From QAMH01 sp900556425 (GTDB lineage: Bacteria; Actinomycetota; Coriobacteriia; Coriobacteriales; QAMH01), in the NCBI GenBank assembly GCA_902475535.1, contig CABRZR010000002.1, positions 124,001 through 188,000 of the forward strand: a stretch of 64,000 nucleotides of DNA. The letters run 5' to 3'. Position 1 is the first letter of the stretch; every line of letters starts with the position of its first letter. This document shows, one piece after another, positions 16,759-25,583 of the stretch. The notes under the pieces were generated by a model. It saw nothing but the letters and a program-made list of their open reading frames with translations. It did not search any database and was not told the DNA's origin. Made by a program: the position numbers and the translations under genes.

Positions 16759-17811
16759 TCACAGTGACAGGCGCATGCGACGGCGGTCGTGGGGGAACTT
16801 GATTTGCACGCGTGTGCCGATGCTCTCTTCGCTTGCGAGCAGGACGTCAAGCCCCATCTGCGCGCACATGCGGGCGACGAGGAAGAGCCCCATGCCGGTC
16901 GCCGAGCCATGGGCACGACCCACCTCCCCCGTGAAGCCGCGGTCGAAGACGCGTGGCACGTCGGCTGCGGGGATGCCGCAGCCATCATCGCGTAACTCGA
17001 GGACTGTGCAGGCGTGCGGCCCCTCGTTTCCCTCCTCATATGTCGTAAACGTGATGGTCGAGGCATCGTACTTGGCGGCATTCGTTATGAGCTGGTTGAG
17101 AATGAACGCAAGCCAGGTTCTATCGGCCATCACCGTTACCTGCGGGTCAACTTGCATATTGAGGGTGACGCCGCACGACGCGAGGTAGCACATGTTCGAC
17201 TTGCAGGCTTCGCCCACTGCATCGGCGAGCCTGACTTCGCGAATGAGGTAATCGTTTACGAGCGTATCGGATCGGGCGGCGAAAAGCGCCTGCTCGACGA
17301 GGCCTTCGATGCGCTCAAGCTCAATCTTGAGTTTGGCGACATCGGGCCCGTGCATCCTGTCCAACACGAGTTTTGCCGCGGCAAGGGGCGTCTTCACCTC
17401 GTGCACCCAGAGCTCCGTGTATTGCGCGCGATCGTGGTTCTGCGTCCTGAGCTCGCCCAGCTCATCCTTGTTGAGCTGGGTGAGCGCGAGCATCGCGTCA
17501 AGGGCCAGCCGGCCTTCGGAAAAGCTTGGTTCATCGACGAGGCCGCCGATGTAGCGTGTTCGGTCGAGCGTCTCGATTGCGGTTTCGACGTCCTTCCAGA
17601 AACTCGCGCGACGGCGATATTCGAGCACGAGTGCGAGAACGACGCATGCGGCAAGTGTCGAGTCGATGAGGACGATTGCATCGATGGTGACGCCAAGGAT
17701 GACGAGCAGGAAGGTGATGAAGGCGATGACGAGTAACGCAATCGCTACGACCGCTATCTTGTCACGCAAGAACGTTCCTGCCGTGAACCGTGCTATGTCA
17801 TGTGACTTCAT
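16759..17811 (-). CDS. Sensor histidine kinase, BceS-like (intramembrane-sensing type)
   Basis: Kinase of 350 residues. Two closely spaced N-terminal helices (about residues 15-62) have almost no extracytoplasmic loop, as in intramembrane-sensing kinases that rely on a Bce permease for signal detection. The H-box is ELWVHEVKTPLAAAKLVLDR (about residues 133-152). The N-box (LNQLITNAAKYD), G1 box (ELRDDGCGIP) and G2 region (GSATGMGLFLVARM) are intact. It is encoded just after the response regulator in the same direction, and would phosphorylate it. Confidence 0.9.
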   Translation of the reverse strand: MKSHDIARFTAGTFLRDKIAVVAIALLVIAFITFLLVILGVTIDAIVLIDSTLAACVVLALVLEYRRRASFWKDVETAIETLDRTRYIGGLVDEPSFSEGRLALDAMLALTQLNKDELGELRTQNHDRAQYTELWVHEVKTPLAAAKLVLDRMHGPDVAKLKIELERIEGLVEQALFAARSDTLVNDYLIREVRLADAVGEACKSNMCYLASCGVTLNMQVDPQVTVMADRTWLAFILNQLITNAAKYDASTITFTTYEEGNEGPHACTVLELRDDGCGIPAADVPRVFDRGFTGEVGRAHGSATGMGLFLVARMCAQMGLDVLLASEESIGTRVQIKFPHDRRRMRLSL

Positions 17812-17818
17812 GGCCTGA

Positions 17819-18496
17819 TTATTTCATGATGACGTATCCAAGTGAACGACGTGTTTGCAGAAACTCGCTGGGGATGTCGATGCTTGCGAGTGTCTTTCGT
17901 AGGCGATTGATGTTGACCGTGAGCGTGTTGTCATCGACGAAGGCGTCAGACTCCCAAAGGTCGCACATGATCTCCTGGCGAGAGATGATGACGCCCGCAT
18001 TGCGCATGAGCAGGGCGAGGATGCGCTGCTCGTTTCTCGTGAGCTCGGCTGCCTTGCCCTGATAGCGCACCTCGGACGTACCGAGGTCGAGCGTGACGCC
18101 GGCATGCGAGATGGCACTCGTCTCGGCCGCAGCCGAGCTGGAACGCTTGATGAGCGATGCGACGCGAGCAAGCAGCACGGCCGGCCGATAGGGCTTGGCG
18201 ATGAAGTCATGGGCACCCAGGTTAAGCGACATGACCTCGGTGAACTCATCGCTCTTTGCCGTGAGGATGATGATGGGCATCTCGGCTTCTCTGCGAATGT
18301 CGCGGCAGATCGATTGTCCATCGGCGCCCGGCAAGCCCAGGTCCAGGATGACGCAATCGGGATTAGCGGCGACGATGTCGATTGCCGCGCGGGAGAAATC
18401 CGAACATGCGCGTGTTTCGTAGCCGTTGAGTTCGAGTAGGCGCGCGAGCTCGTCACGCAAGGTGATGTCGTCTTCGACGATGTACACGGTGGGCAT
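17819..18496 (-). CDS. Response regulator, OmpR/BceR-like
   Basis: Two-domain regulator of 225 residues. The receiver has the acidic pair in VYIVEDDITLRDEL, the phospho-acceptor aspartate in DCVILDLGLPGADG (about residue 52) and lysine in AKPYRP. The OmpR-type winged helix begins around residue 130 (LDLGTSEVRYQGK) and contains DDNTLTVNINRLRK. ATG 18496 is chosen over ATG 18502 because GGAG then sits seven bases upstream. The palindrome at 18570-18589 matches one before the ABC operon, suggesting autoregulation plus activation of the transporter. Confidence 0.92.
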   Translation of the reverse strand: MPTVYIVEDDITLRDELARLLELNGYETRACSDFSRAAIDIVAANPDCVILDLGLPGADGQSICRDIRREAEMPIIILTAKSDEFTEVMSLNLGAHDFIAKPYRPAVLLARVASLIKRSSSAAAETSAISHAGVTLDLGTSEVRYQGKAAELTRNEQRILALLMRNAGVIISRQEIMCDLWESDAFVDDNTLTVNINRLRKTLASIDIPSEFLQTRRSLGYVIMK

Positions 18497-18569
18497 GGTC
18501 ATGCTCCGTTCGCTTGGGTCGTACCGTCATTGTAGTCGCATATATCCGAGCAAAACGTCGTGGCACGCT

Positions 18570-18589
18570 TTCTTACGTAGATGTAAGAA
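18570..18589. promoter_or_regulatory. Candidate response-regulator operator upstream of the Bce two-component genes
   Basis: TTCTTAC-N6-GTAAGAA has perfect 7-bp arms with the same TTAC-N6-GTAA core as the site at 16716. It lies about 75 bp upstream of the regulator start. A TACAAT (minus strand) about 30-35 bp before that start could be the -10. Confidence 0.55.
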
Positions 18590-18676
18590 ACGTAACTTTA
18601 TGAGAAAGCTCGAATAGTCTGAGCGAAAAATAACCCGCATGGGCGTATCATGGAAACAACGCGAGAGGAGGGCAAC

Positions 18677-19975
18677 ATGCACCACAAGATTGACAAGGTT
18701 GAGCTTCTCAAGCATCTTGCCTTCATCGTCTGCGTCGGCATCATCTCGGCCTGCGTTTCGATTATCTTGTGCCTGTGCGTCAACTTTGCCTATCACATCA
18801 ACCAGACCTATGCCTGGACGCTCTTTCTCCTGCCGCTTCTCGGCGTTCTTTCGCTTGCCCTCTACAAGGCACTCAAGCTTCCCTACGATTACTCGACCGA
18901 TACCCTTGTCGACCAGATGCGTGAAAACGACGTGGTCTCGCCTACACTTGCGCCGGGCATCATCATCGGCACCTGTCTCACCATCCTGGGTGGCGGTGCC
19001 GTCGGCAAGGAGTCGAGCGCCTTTCAGGCGGGCGCTTCGGTGAGCGAGACGCTCGGGCGGGCGTTCAAGCTCAAGAACTGCTTCGTCGACAAGCAGGACA
19101 GGGAGCTATACGGATACGCGGCGCTCATGGGTATGAGCGCGACGTTCTCGGCTCTGTTCTTCGCACCGTTGGGTGCCGTGTTCATGGTGCTCGAGCTCAC
19201 GCGCTTCAGGAATCTGAGCCTTCCGCGATTCATTGCGATGATCGTCTCCGCCTTCATCGCCGCCTCCATCGCATATCCCTTTGGCATCGGTGACATCATT
19301 CCGCACGTCGCCATCTTGGACATTACCCCCGAGCTCGCGTTCTACACTGGCATCGTCGGCATAGTCTGCGGCATTCTTGGTGGCGTTTTCGGTCGCGCCC
19401 TGCGCTTTACGCGCAAGCTTCTCAAGGGGCATTTCAACAAACCCTATGTCACGGTCATCGTCTCGAGTCTTGTTATCGTTTGCCTTGTCTATGCCTTTGG
19501 TCTCTATGATTTCGAAGGTTCGGGCATGAACTTGCTCAAGCATGCGCTTGCAGGATCGATCGGCACGTACGACTTTGCCATTAAGGCAGGTCTTGTCTTC
19601 ATGGCGCTTGCCTTTGGCCTCAAAGGCGGCGAGATCATGCCCACGCTTGCCATTGGTGGTTTGACGGGCTGCTCGGTCGGTCAGCTCATCGGCATCGATG
19701 CCGCTTTCGCAAGCGCGCTGGGCGTCATTACCTTTTATGTGGGTATGTCGCGCTGCCCCATCGCCGGCTTTTTCCTCGGTTGCGAGGTTTTCGGCTGGAG
19801 CATAGCTCCCTTCCTGACCATTGGTGTCATCTGTGCTCTCGTGGGCAACCGGGATTATGGCTATTACGGGCATGGACTCCTTGCCGAGGCGCACAGGCAG
19901 GTTACCGCTCGCCATGCTGCGGCAGCCGCTGGCGTCACGAATGATGCAGCTGAACAGCGTTCACCAGAAAAATAA
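18677..19975 (+). CDS. ClC-family chloride channel/transporter
   Basis: ClC protein of 432 residues with the duplicated helical fold. The conserved glutamate region is GGAVGKESSAFQAGASVSE (about residues 113-131), where GKESS takes the place of the usual GREGP, so the gating glutamate is kept but its surroundings are altered. The C-terminal half has GLKGGEIMPTLAIGG. There is no CBS domain. ATG 18677 follows GAGGAGGGCAAC; an in-frame ATG nine codons earlier would place that Shine-Dalgarno inside the gene. It could mediate Cl-/H+ exchange or acid resistance; anion specificity is not certain because of the substituted motif. Confidence 0.85.
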   Translation: MHHKIDKVELLKHLAFIVCVGIISACVSIILCLCVNFAYHINQTYAWTLFLLPLLGVLSLALYKALKLPYDYSTDTLVDQMRENDVVSPTLAPGIIIGTCLTILGGGAVGKESSAFQAGASVSETLGRAFKLKNCFVDKQDRELYGYAALMGMSATFSALFFAPLGAVFMVLELTRFRNLSLPRFIAMIVSAFIAASIAYPFGIGDIIPHVAILDITPELAFYTGIVGIVCGILGGVFGRALRFTRKLLKGHFNKPYVTVIVSSLVIVCLVYAFGLYDFEGSGMNLLKHALAGSIGTYDFAIKAGLVFMALAFGLKGGEIMPTLAIGGLTGCSVGQLIGIDAAFASALGVITFYVGMSRCPIAGFFLGCEVFGWSIAPFLTIGVICALVGNRDYGYYGHGLLAEAHRQVTARHAAAAAGVTNDAAEQRSPEK

Positions 19976-20020
19976 ATCCGTTTACGTAAAAAAACTTTTC
20001 AATAACTTAAAAATATGCTG

Positions 20021-20048
20021 TTGACTTCTATCTCCAGTGGAGTAGATT
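20021..20048 (+). promoter_or_regulatory. Promoter of the TetR/molybdoenzyme operon
   Basis: TTGACT (20021-20026), a 16-bp spacer and TAGATT (20043-20048) lie in markedly AT-rich DNA. An 11-bp palindrome, CTCCAGTGGAG (20032-20042), sits within the spacer. Confidence 0.6.
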
Positions 20049-20049
20049 G

Positions 20050-20070
20050 TACGCGTAGGATATACGCGTA
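20050..20070. promoter_or_regulatory. Tandem TACGCGTA palindromes (candidate TetR operator)
   Basis: Two identical self-palindromic octamers, TACGCGTA at 20050-20057 and 20063-20070, are 13 bp apart and start 2 bp after the -10 box. This placement would let the TetR protein encoded 48 bp downstream repress its own operon. Binding is inferred, not shown. Confidence 0.5.
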
Positions 20071-20118
20071 TCGCAATAGAGGGGTTTCTTCTGCATCTTG
20101 CGCATTTGGGGAGGAAGC

Positions 20119-20730
20119 ATGGCGGCACCAAGGAACGACGAGGAGCGCGCACGCCTCTACACCACGGCCATGAGGCTGTTTGGCGAGAAGGGATATATCG
20201 CCACGTCCTATCAGGACATCGCCGATGCCTGTGATACGAGCAAATCGGTCGTCCAGCATTACTATCCCCGCAAGGAGATGCTCCTCGCCCTTTTTCTCGA
20301 TAAGCATTTTGATTGGGTACGCGAGACGGCGTGCAGGCTTTCTCCGCCTCGTGCCGGCATCATGCAGACGCTATGCATGATGCTCTTTATTCACTTTGGC
20401 AAGCTCATCGCGGATGAGAAGAGCTCTCCGCTTATTCGGGATCTCCTGAGTTTCCGAACGTTTATCGAGGGGCTGGTTATGCGTGAGCGCGACTGGCTCA
20501 TCGCGCGCTGGCCCGATGCCATCGACAAACAATATCTGGGCGATTGTCTCGTCGTCGCCCTCAACGGTGCCTACGGCCTGCTTTCCATCACAACGCTCGA
20601 AGACCGCATCGTGACACCGGAATACGTCATGCGCCTGTCCTTCGCCCCTTTCGCCATATCGCAGGGTCTGAGCCCTGAACACGTAGAGAACATTATCGAG
20701 GAATGCAGCGTGCTGCAGGTAACACAGTAG
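20119..20730 (+). CDS. TetR/AcrR-family transcriptional regulator
   Basis: Regulator of 203 residues. The N-terminal helix-turn-helix is LFGEKGYIATSYQDIADACD, then TSKSVVQHYYPRKEMLL (about residues 17-53), followed by a ligand-binding helical domain typical of TetR proteins. ATG 20119 is preferred over ATG 20098 because GGGGAGGAAGC directly precedes it. It heads a co-directional run: 10 bp to the radical SAM gene, then the molybdoenzyme subunits. Repression of this operon with induction by the enzyme's substrate is the simplest reading; the ligand is unknown. Confidence 0.88.
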   Translation: MAAPRNDEERARLYTTAMRLFGEKGYIATSYQDIADACDTSKSVVQHYYPRKEMLLALFLDKHFDWVRETACRLSPPRAGIMQTLCMMLFIHFGKLIADEKSSPLIRDLLSFRTFIEGLVMRERDWLIARWPDAIDKQYLGDCLVVALNGAYGLLSITTLEDRIVTPEYVMRLSFAPFAISQGLSPEHVENIIEECSVLQVTQ

Positions 20731-20740
20731 GAGGAGCGTC

Positions 20741-22270
20741 ATGAGACCAATGGAATTCGCAAAGAGGACGGCGGCCAACAAGGCCATCGACTACTTCATG
20801 GAAGATCCCGTTCCGCGTATCGAGAGCATGATGACGAAAATCGACAAAATGCTTCCGGACGCGCTGTTTCCCTCGCAGCGCAAAGCATTTGCTAAGGCCA
20901 TCGAGGAGCGCAACAACTGGTATCAACTCTTATGCCGTATTGCCGATCTTGATCCCGAGGTCGCCACGGGCATGCTCAAGTGCTTCCTGACCGAGGCGAA
21001 CCTCATCGCCTGGGACAAGCAGGAGAAGTCACGTGAGAAGTATCAGTGCAACGTGCCCTGGGCCGTCTTGCTTGACCCAACGAGCGCCTGCAATCTGCAT
21101 TGTACGGGGTGCTGGGCGGCGGAGTATGGTCACAAGCTCAATCTGAGCTACGAGGACATCGACTCCATCATCAATCAGGGCAACGAGCTCGGTACGCACG
21201 TCTTTATATATACGGGCGGCGAGCCGCTCGTGCGAAAGGCAGACCTCATCAAGCTCTGCGACGCTCATCCTGACTCCGCCTTCCTCTGCTTCACCAACGC
21301 CACGCTCATTGATCGGGATTTCGTCGAGGAAGTCGCCCGCGTGAAGAACTTCATCCCGATTATCTCGGCCGAGGGCAGCGAAGAGACTACCGATGCGCGT
21401 CGAGGTGCTGGCACCTACCAGAAGATCGACAAGGCCATGGACCTGCTCAAGGCGCGCGGCATCCCCTTTGGCGTCTCCATTTGCTATACGAGCCAGAACG
21501 CCGATGCGGTCTGCACCGAGGAGTACTACGATTGGCTTATCGACAAGGGCGTGTTCTTCGCCTGGATTTTCACCTACATGCCCGTGGGCAAGGACTCCCC
21601 GGCCGAGCTCATGCCGAGTCCTCAGCAACGCGAGATGCTCTATGACTTCAACCATGCGATGCGGCACGAGAAACCGCTGCTGACCCTCGATTTTCAGAAT
21701 GATGGCGAGTTCGTGGGTGGCTGCATTGCCGGTGGTCGTCGCTATCTCCATATCAATGCCAACGGCGATGTGGAGCCTTGCGTGTTCATTCACTACTCGA
21801 ATGTCAACATCCACGACGTGGGCTTGCTTGATGCCCTGCGCTCGCCGTTGTTCATGGGTTACTACCATGGTCAGCCCTTCAACGACAATCACCTGCGCCC
21901 CTGTCCGATGCTGGAGAACCCCGAGTGCATCGAGAAGCTCGTGGAGGATTCGGGTGCGCATTCGACTGACCTTGTCCAGGAGGAGACGGTCTACGAGCTT
22001 ACCGCCAAGACACGTCCCATGGCACAGCGCTGGGCGCCTGTCGCCGAGCGCATCTGGACCGACCCGGGCGATGAGCGCGCTTCCGAGCGTCATCGCGATG
22101 ATTTGGGCCAGGCAACATCCGATCTCAAGAAGTTCGAGCGCGACGGCCGCGTGGTGCGGAGCGCCTTCGACGAGGAGCGCGACCTGCGCAGTGTCGCCGA
22201 GCGCGAGCAGGAGATGGATTGCAAACTGCGTGAAATTACCGAGACCGAGAGCGAGAAGGTGCTCGTCTAG
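20741..22270 (+). CDS. Radical SAM protein in the molybdoenzyme operon
   Basis: Radical SAM enzyme of 509 residues. The cluster motif is DPTSACNLHCTGCWAAEYG (CX3CX2C, about residues 109-127), followed by YTGGEPLVRKADL. A SPASM-like C-terminal part has cysteines in GGCIAGGRRY, GDVEPCVFIHYS and LRPCPMLENPECIE. A charged tail of about 90 residues after residue 420 is unusually rich in Glu, Arg and Asp. The Shine-Dalgarno is AGGAGG. It could modify a peptide or protein or take part in substrate metabolism. Sitting between tetR and the molybdoenzyme gene makes a maturation or linked metabolic role likely, but the substrate is unknown. Confidence 0.85.
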   Translation: MRPMEFAKRTAANKAIDYFMEDPVPRIESMMTKIDKMLPDALFPSQRKAFAKAIEERNNWYQLLCRIADLDPEVATGMLKCFLTEANLIAWDKQEKSREKYQCNVPWAVLLDPTSACNLHCTGCWAAEYGHKLNLSYEDIDSIINQGNELGTHVFIYTGGEPLVRKADLIKLCDAHPDSAFLCFTNATLIDRDFVEEVARVKNFIPIISAEGSEETTDARRGAGTYQKIDKAMDLLKARGIPFGVSICYTSQNADAVCTEEYYDWLIDKGVFFAWIFTYMPVGKDSPAELMPSPQQREMLYDFNHAMRHEKPLLTLDFQNDGEFVGGCIAGGRRYLHINANGDVEPCVFIHYSNVNIHDVGLLDALRSPLFMGYYHGQPFNDNHLRPCPMLENPECIEKLVEDSGAHSTDLVQEETVYELTAKTRPMAQRWAPVAERIWTDPGDERASERHRDDLGQATSDLKKFERDGRVVRSAFDEERDLRSVAEREQEMDCKLREITETESEKVLV

Positions 22271-22321
22271 CCAGGCGATGCGCTGTCAGATTGACCCATG
22301 CGGTCGAGTGAGGAGGGACGC

Positions 22322-24907
22322 ATGAGAGAGAGGAACGTAAGCCGCCGGTCATTTGTGGCTGGCACGGCAGCTGCGACAGCGGCCGCGTGCTTGGGCACGG
22401 GAGCACTTCCGTGCGCAAAGGCACTGGCCGATAACGTCGACCCTGCCGGAGAATGGGTGAGGACGACTTGTTCGCCCAACTGCACGGGAGCTTGTGGTCT
22501 CAAGGGCTTCGTGCACGAGGGACAGATCAAAATGATCTCGCAAGCATCCGATTATCCCTTCGAGGGGTACAACCCGCGCGGTTGTCTCAAGGGCATATCC
22601 GTCAACACGATGCTATACGGGCCGCATCGGCTCACCAAGCCGCTCGTCAAGAACGAGGAGACGGGCAAGATGGAGGAGACCGACTGGGACACGGCGCTCG
22701 ACGCGGCTGCGACCAAGCTGCGTGACGTCATGGACAAGTACGGGCCGGAGTCCGTGGGCGTGATTTGGCAGGTGCAGGGCACTGGCCATATCCAGAAGGG
22801 CTCGATCATTCGTCTTTCCAACATGATGGGGTGGTCGGCTATCGGCTGCTACGAGATGAACGGCGACCTCCCCATGTTCTGGCCCGAGACCTTTGGCGTG
22901 CAGAGCGAGGAACTCGAGTCGTACTGCTGGGAAGACTCCAAGTACACGATGATCTTTGGCTCGAATGTCATGGTCACGCGCCTTCCCGATGCGCACTTTC
23001 TCAACATCTCGCGCGAGAACGGCGGCAAGGTGGTTAACTTCGATCCCAACTACTCGGCGACCTCCGAGAAATCGACCGAATGGGTGCGCCTCAAGCCCGA
23101 TACCGATGCGGCCTTTGCGCTGGCAGTCGCCAAGATCATCATCGATGAAGGCCTCTATGACGAGGCCTTCTGCAAGAACTTCACCGATATGCCCCTGCTC
23201 GTTGACACCACTACGGGAAAGCGCATCGAGGCTGCCAACGTGGCGGGGCTCTCGGCCCTGCCATCTCCGGCCTATCGCACCACGTACGTGGCCGTCGATG
23301 CCAATGGCAGGCCCTTCGCGGTCAACCCCGAGCGCCTCGGTGGCATGGAGGGCTGCACGCTTGAGTACACGGGTGATGTGCGCCTCAAAGACGGTACCAC
23401 CGCGCATGCCAAGAGCGGTTTCAGGTTGCTGCGCGAGAGCCTCGTGGGCAAGACGGCGCAGTGGGCGAGTGATACCACGAGCATCCCCGTCGAGACCATC
23501 GAGCGCATTGCGCAGGAGTGCGCGACCATCAAGCCCATGCACATCATCTTCGGTGGTGCGGGCACGCAGTGGTATCACGGCGACCTCAAGGGCCGTTCGC
23601 TCGCGCTCATCGCGGCGCTCACGGGCAACATCGGCCAGCTCGGCGGCGGCATCTCGACCTATGTGGGCCAGTACAAGACGCGCTTCATCCCCGCGTCGTG
23701 GTTCAACCCGCCGCGCATGAACAAGCACTCGATGTCATTCCAGTACGCCGTCACCGGCCGCACGGAGACGATGCAGCCAAACGCCTTCCCGCCCAATGGC
23801 CTCAAGGCCCTCGTCGTGGGCTGGGGCAACCCGATGGACCAGCATAACGTTGCCAACTGGCTGCGCAGCGCCAAGGAGAGCGGCGAGCTCGAATGCCTCG
23901 TGACGCTCGACTTCCAGCGTACCACCACGGTCGACATGAGCGATGTGGCCCTGCCGGCCCCGAGCTGGTACGAGAAGCTCGAGCTCACCACGACGCCACT
24001 GCATCCCTGGGTGCAGCTCCAGCAGCAGATGGTCGATCCGCCGGGCGAAGCACGCCCCGAGATCTGGATCTGCAAGGAGCTTGCCACGCACATCGATCCC
24101 TCGTATGCGGACCAGTGGCCGGTCTTCGACGAGTCGCAAGCCGAGCAAGTGGCCGATGATGTCCTGCGCACGCTTTTGGCCAACGGCGGCCCCTATGTCA
24201 ACCAGCTCACGGCCGAGCAGCTGCGCGAGGGGCCGGGCAAGCTCTGGCACGCCAATCCGGGCGAGAAGCGCATCCCCTTCTGGAGCCAGATTCACGAGGG
24301 GACGCCATTCCCGAGCCAGTCGCTTCCCAACGCAATCGACGTGACGGCGCCGTTCGTGCGTTCGGGACGCATCCAGTTCTATCGCGACGAGGATGAGTTC
24401 CTCGAGTTGGGAGAGCAGCTTCCGTGCTACAAGCCTGCCTTCGAAGACACGGAATACAAGGATGACCCAGAGGCGCGTACCAAGTACCCACTCGCCTTCA
24501 TCACGCGAAACAGCACCTATCGCGTGCACTCCACGTACGTGAACAATCCCTTCATGCTCGAGCTGCAAAACAGCATGCCCAAGATCTTCATGAATCCGGA
24601 CGACGCCAAGGAGCGTGGCCTGGAGGCAGGCGATCTGGTCGAGGCCTACAACGGGCGTGGCAAGTGCCAGGGTGGCCTCGTGCTCGACCCGGGCATGTAT
24701 CCCGGGCAGGCCATCTTCGATCAGGGCTGGTGGAGCGAGTACATGGACGGCGACAGCTACAACTCGCTCATCTATCCGTGGATCAATCCCACCAACGAGG
24801 TGTATTACCTCTCGGGCGTGTGGTCGCCCAACATGGCGTGGAACGAATGCGCATGTAATGTCCGTCTACTGCAAAAGGGCGGTGCGCGTAAGGAGGTCAT
24901 GCAATGA
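22322..24907 (+). CDS. Tat-exported molybdopterin oxidoreductase, DMSO-reductase family catalytic subunit
   Basis: Catalytic subunit of 861 residues. It starts at ATG 22322 behind AGGAGGGACGC with a twin-arginine signal (NVSRRSFVAGTAAATAAACL). An N-terminal [4Fe-4S] motif follows (TTCSPNCTGACGLKG with the fourth Cys in NPRGCLKG). Typical bis-MGD-binding segments are present (FGSNVMVTR, FGGAGTQWYHG, GWGNPMDQHN) and the C-terminal MGD-dinucleotide domain is complete. Where DmsA has its Mo-ligand serine in GDYS, this protein appears to have GDLP (by eye alignment), so the Mo ligand is uncertain. It overlaps the FeS subunit by 4 bp. It would reduce an unknown acceptor outside the membrane. Confidence 0.9.
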   Translation: MRERNVSRRSFVAGTAAATAAACLGTGALPCAKALADNVDPAGEWVRTTCSPNCTGACGLKGFVHEGQIKMISQASDYPFEGYNPRGCLKGISVNTMLYGPHRLTKPLVKNEETGKMEETDWDTALDAAATKLRDVMDKYGPESVGVIWQVQGTGHIQKGSIIRLSNMMGWSAIGCYEMNGDLPMFWPETFGVQSEELESYCWEDSKYTMIFGSNVMVTRLPDAHFLNISRENGGKVVNFDPNYSATSEKSTEWVRLKPDTDAAFALAVAKIIIDEGLYDEAFCKNFTDMPLLVDTTTGKRIEAANVAGLSALPSPAYRTTYVAVDANGRPFAVNPERLGGMEGCTLEYTGDVRLKDGTTAHAKSGFRLLRESLVGKTAQWASDTTSIPVETIERIAQECATIKPMHIIFGGAGTQWYHGDLKGRSLALIAALTGNIGQLGGGISTYVGQYKTRFIPASWFNPPRMNKHSMSFQYAVTGRTETMQPNAFPPNGLKALVVGWGNPMDQHNVANWLRSAKESGELECLVTLDFQRTTTVDMSDVALPAPSWYEKLELTTTPLHPWVQLQQQMVDPPGEARPEIWICKELATHIDPSYADQWPVFDESQAEQVADDVLRTLLANGGPYVNQLTAEQLREGPGKLWHANPGEKRIPFWSQIHEGTPFPSQSLPNAIDVTAPFVRSGRIQFYRDEDEFLELGEQLPCYKPAFEDTEYKDDPEARTKYPLAFITRNSTYRVHSTYVNNPFMLELQNSMPKIFMNPDDAKERGLEAGDLVEAYNGRGKCQGGLVLDPGMYPGQAIFDQGWWSEYMDGDSYNSLIYPWINPTNEVYYLSGVWSPNMAWNECACNVRLLQKGGARKEVMQ

Positions 24908-25581
24908 GATACGCAATGGCCATAGACCTTGACCGCTGCATTGGATGCAGGACGTGCGCGGTCATCTGCAAGGATCACAACGCAGAACCCCGCGGCATCT
25001 GGTGGAACCGTGTCTTTGCGCCGGGTGCTCCCGAATACGGCACCTCGGTGATCGTGGATGGCATGCCTCGTATGGAGTTTCTGCCCATCAGCTGCCAGCA
25101 CTGCGAAAACGCCCCCTGCCAGCAGGTGTGCCCGACGGGCGCCACCTACACCGACGATACGGGTACCGTGCTCGTCGACTACGAGAAGTGCATTGGCTGC
25201 CGCTACTGCATCACGGCATGCCCCTACGAGGTGCGCCAGTTCAACTGGAGCAAGCCCGATGGCGTCGAGGGCGTCGACGGCGAGTATCGCTGGGGGTATC
25301 CGGAGGATTATCGCCAGGACGGCCGTCTCGTCTACACACCAGTGCGGCCCGAAGGCGTGGTCGAGAAATGCACGTTCTGCGTCCAGTACACCAACCAGGG
25401 CGGCACTCCTGCGTGCTGCACGGGCTGTCCGGCAAACGCGCGCATCTTCGGTGACATCGAGGATGCGGATTCCGAGATTTCGCAGTACATGTCCGGGCGC
25501 GAGTGGCTCGTGCTCGGCGAGTCGCATGGCACCAAGCCCAAGGTGTATTACCTGCCTTCCAAGCGCGGAGAGGGGGAGTAG
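24904..25581 (+). CDS. Four-cluster ferredoxin-type electron-transfer subunit (DmsB-like)
   Basis: FeS subunit of 225 residues. Four cysteine-rich motifs are visible: RCIGCRTCAVICKDHN (start), SCQHCENAPCQQVCPTGA, KCIGCRYCITACPYEVR, and CTFCVQYTNQGGTPACCTGC with NARIFGDI. This is the DmsB/PsrB/NrfC pattern binding four [4Fe-4S] clusters and passing electrons between the membrane anchor and the Mo subunit. It has no signal peptide, so it would be co-exported with the Tat subunit. The start is translationally coupled to the catalytic gene (ATGA overlap). Confidence 0.93.
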   Translation: MRYAMAIDLDRCIGCRTCAVICKDHNAEPRGIWWNRVFAPGAPEYGTSVIVDGMPRMEFLPISCQHCENAPCQQVCPTGATYTDDTGTVLVDYEKCIGCRYCITACPYEVRQFNWSKPDGVEGVDGEYRWGYPEDYRQDGRLVYTPVRPEGVVEKCTFCVQYTNQGGTPACCTGCPANARIFGDIEDADSEISQYMSGREWLVLGESHGTKPKVYYLPSKRGEGE

Positions 25582-25583
25582 CC

